A model generated the notes under the pieces. The model did no database searches, had not been told where the DNA came from, and saw nothing but the letters and a program-made list of their open reading frames with translations. A program made the position numbers and the translations under genes. This document shows positions 12,348-13,063 of a DNA stretch of 13,063 nucleotides, in pieces. Positions within the stretch are counted from its first letter, which is position 1. Each line of letters begins with the position of its first letter. Source of the stretch: Acidobacteriota bacterium (GTDB taxonomy: Bacteria > Acidobacteriota > Terriglobia > UBA7540); assembly GCA_021789565.1 (NCBI GenBank), contig JAJYJL010000079.1, positions 1 through 13,063 of the forward strand, written 5' to 3'.

Positions 12348-13063
12348 TCAGGAACTGATGTATTTTGCGTATATACTCCGGGCGACGGCCGGGTCGTGGG
12401 TTCCCTTGATGATGGCGCGGCCGTCCGCAAAGATCGTCAGCTCATATCCGTCAGAGGAAAACTTCAACAGATAGTTATTGGCCCGCACATCTCCGAACTG
12501 CTCCAGGCGCAACTTCAGGAGTCCGAGGTCCAGTTTGCGTGAATTGCGGTGACGGATCTGCACAGCGTCTCTTCCGCAGAGCGTCGTTGGGCGCGGTTCA
12601 CCCTCTTCAAGGTGAGTGAATATCCTCTGCCCACAGGTATGGCAATCAGGATCGCGTTTCGGCTTCACCTGCTGGGTGCGGTTGTGCCAGATGTCAAATC
12701 CGAGGAGCGACCCGTGCAACTCCTGTTCAAGCCCAAGCAGGATTTTCAGGGCTTCTGTCACCTGGATGGCCGCGGTCCATGCGGCGGCCGGCCCGATCAC
12801 TCCAACCGTGTCGCAGGTTTCGTGCAACCCCGCGGGCGCATCAGGAAAGACACAGGAGAGGCAGGGCCCCTGGCCCGGAAGGATGGACATGGTGACGGCT
12901 GAGCTTGCCACCACGGCGCCGTAAATCCACGGGATGCCCATCTTGACGGCAGCATCATTCAGCAGGTAGCGGGTTTCAAAGTTGTCAGTACCGTCCAGAA
13001 TGACATCAAAGCCACGGACGAGGTCCGCAATGTTGCGGCTGGTTGCGTCAGCCACCACACCTT
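12348..13063 (-). CDS. thiF: ThiF/MoeB-type E1-like adenylyltransferase, C-terminal part
   Basis: The 5' part of this minus-strand gene lies beyond the right edge; about 238 residues are visible and open to the edge. E1-like enzymes adenylate the C-terminal glycine of a ubiquitin-like sulfur carrier (ThiS or MoaD) so that sulfur can be loaded. Visible are the second half of the Rossmann fold (DVILDGTDNFETRYLLNDA, with the conserved Asp of DNF), a structural zinc site of two CxxC pairs (CLSC and, 73 residues later, CHTC), and the ETCDTVGVIGP segment, whose Cys aligns with the reactive Cys of ThiF. The C-terminal extension, LCGRDAVQIR followed by LTIFADGRAIIKGTHDPAVARSIYAKYI, is typical of the longer ThiF of thiazole (thiamine) synthesis and favours ThiF over MoeB. 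No rhodanese domain is attached. The ATP-binding glycine loop lies outside the window. Confidence 0.88.
   Translation of the reverse strand, partial: GVVADATSRNIADLVRGFDVILDGTDNFETRYLLNDAAVKMGIPWIYGAVVASSAVTMSILPGQGPCLSCVFPDAPAGLHETCDTVGVIGPAAAWTAAIQVTEALKILLGLEQELHGSLLGFDIWHNRTQQVKPKRDPDCHTCGQRIFTHLEEGEPRPTTLCGRDAVQIRHRNSRKLDLGLLKLRLEQFGDVRANNYLLKFSSDGYELTIFADGRAIIKGTHDPAVARSIYAKYISS

Noticed and set aside
1..13063. A defence island, mobile element or CRISPR-like system
   Set aside because: Apart from the single vapBC pair there is no nuclease, helicase, integrase, transposase or regularly spaced repeat; gene content is envelope and housekeeping.

Overview
The window looks like chromosomal DNA of a GC-rich, Gram-negative-type bacterium, most likely an Acidobacteriota (Terriglobia-like) lineage. 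This is inferred from three things: a secreted protein with a carboxypeptidase-regulatory-like domain, conserved-looking lipid/exopolysaccharide glycosyltransferases with ThiF and GlmU of familiar type, and several secreted or membrane proteins I cannot name. No database search was possible, so family names rest on motifs read by eye.

Layout, left to right. (1) The 3' end of a GT4-type glycosyltransferase (+), closed by a good intrinsic terminator. (2) A vapBC-type toxin-antitoxin pair (+) with a 4-bp ATGA overlap; a 30-bp near-perfect inverted repeat lies over its promoter, and the message appears leaderless. (3) A secreted protein with one CarboxypepD_reg-like domain (-). (4) A regulatory gap and a small 67-aa orphan gene (+). 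(5) Two minus-strand envelope-glycan genes: a polyprenyl-phosphate sugar-1-phosphate transferase (WbaP/EpsE-like) and, upstream of it, a membrane GT2 resembling HpnB. Divergent from the latter is a GT21/HpnI-like membrane glycosyltransferase (+). (6) A small four-cysteine zinc-ribbon-like protein (-) and an AI-2E/PerM-family membrane protein (+). (7) glmU (+), which makes UDP-GlcNAc, preceded by a hairpin/T-run leader. (8) A membrane-anchored coiled-coil protein and a secreted glycine-zipper protein (+), both unassigned. (9) The C-terminal part of a ThiF/MoeB-type E1-like adenylyltransferase (-), cut by the right window edge.

Functionally, much of the window concerns the cell envelope: GlmU supplies UDP-GlcNAc, the sugar-1-phosphate transferase primes a polyprenyl carrier, and the glycosyltransferases extend glycans or glycosylate lipids. 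The other genes (TA pair, AI-2E-type protein, ThiF, orphans) look like ordinary chromosomal neighbours, not one pathway. I see no rRNA, tRNA, CRISPR array, transposase or phage gene.

I found no convincing new multi-gene system. The most interesting signals are cis-acting: the vapBC operator/promoter, a pair of nested inverted repeats directly before the sugar-transferase start codon, a possible attenuator before glmU, and repeated placement of -10 elements 6 to 12 nt before start codons.
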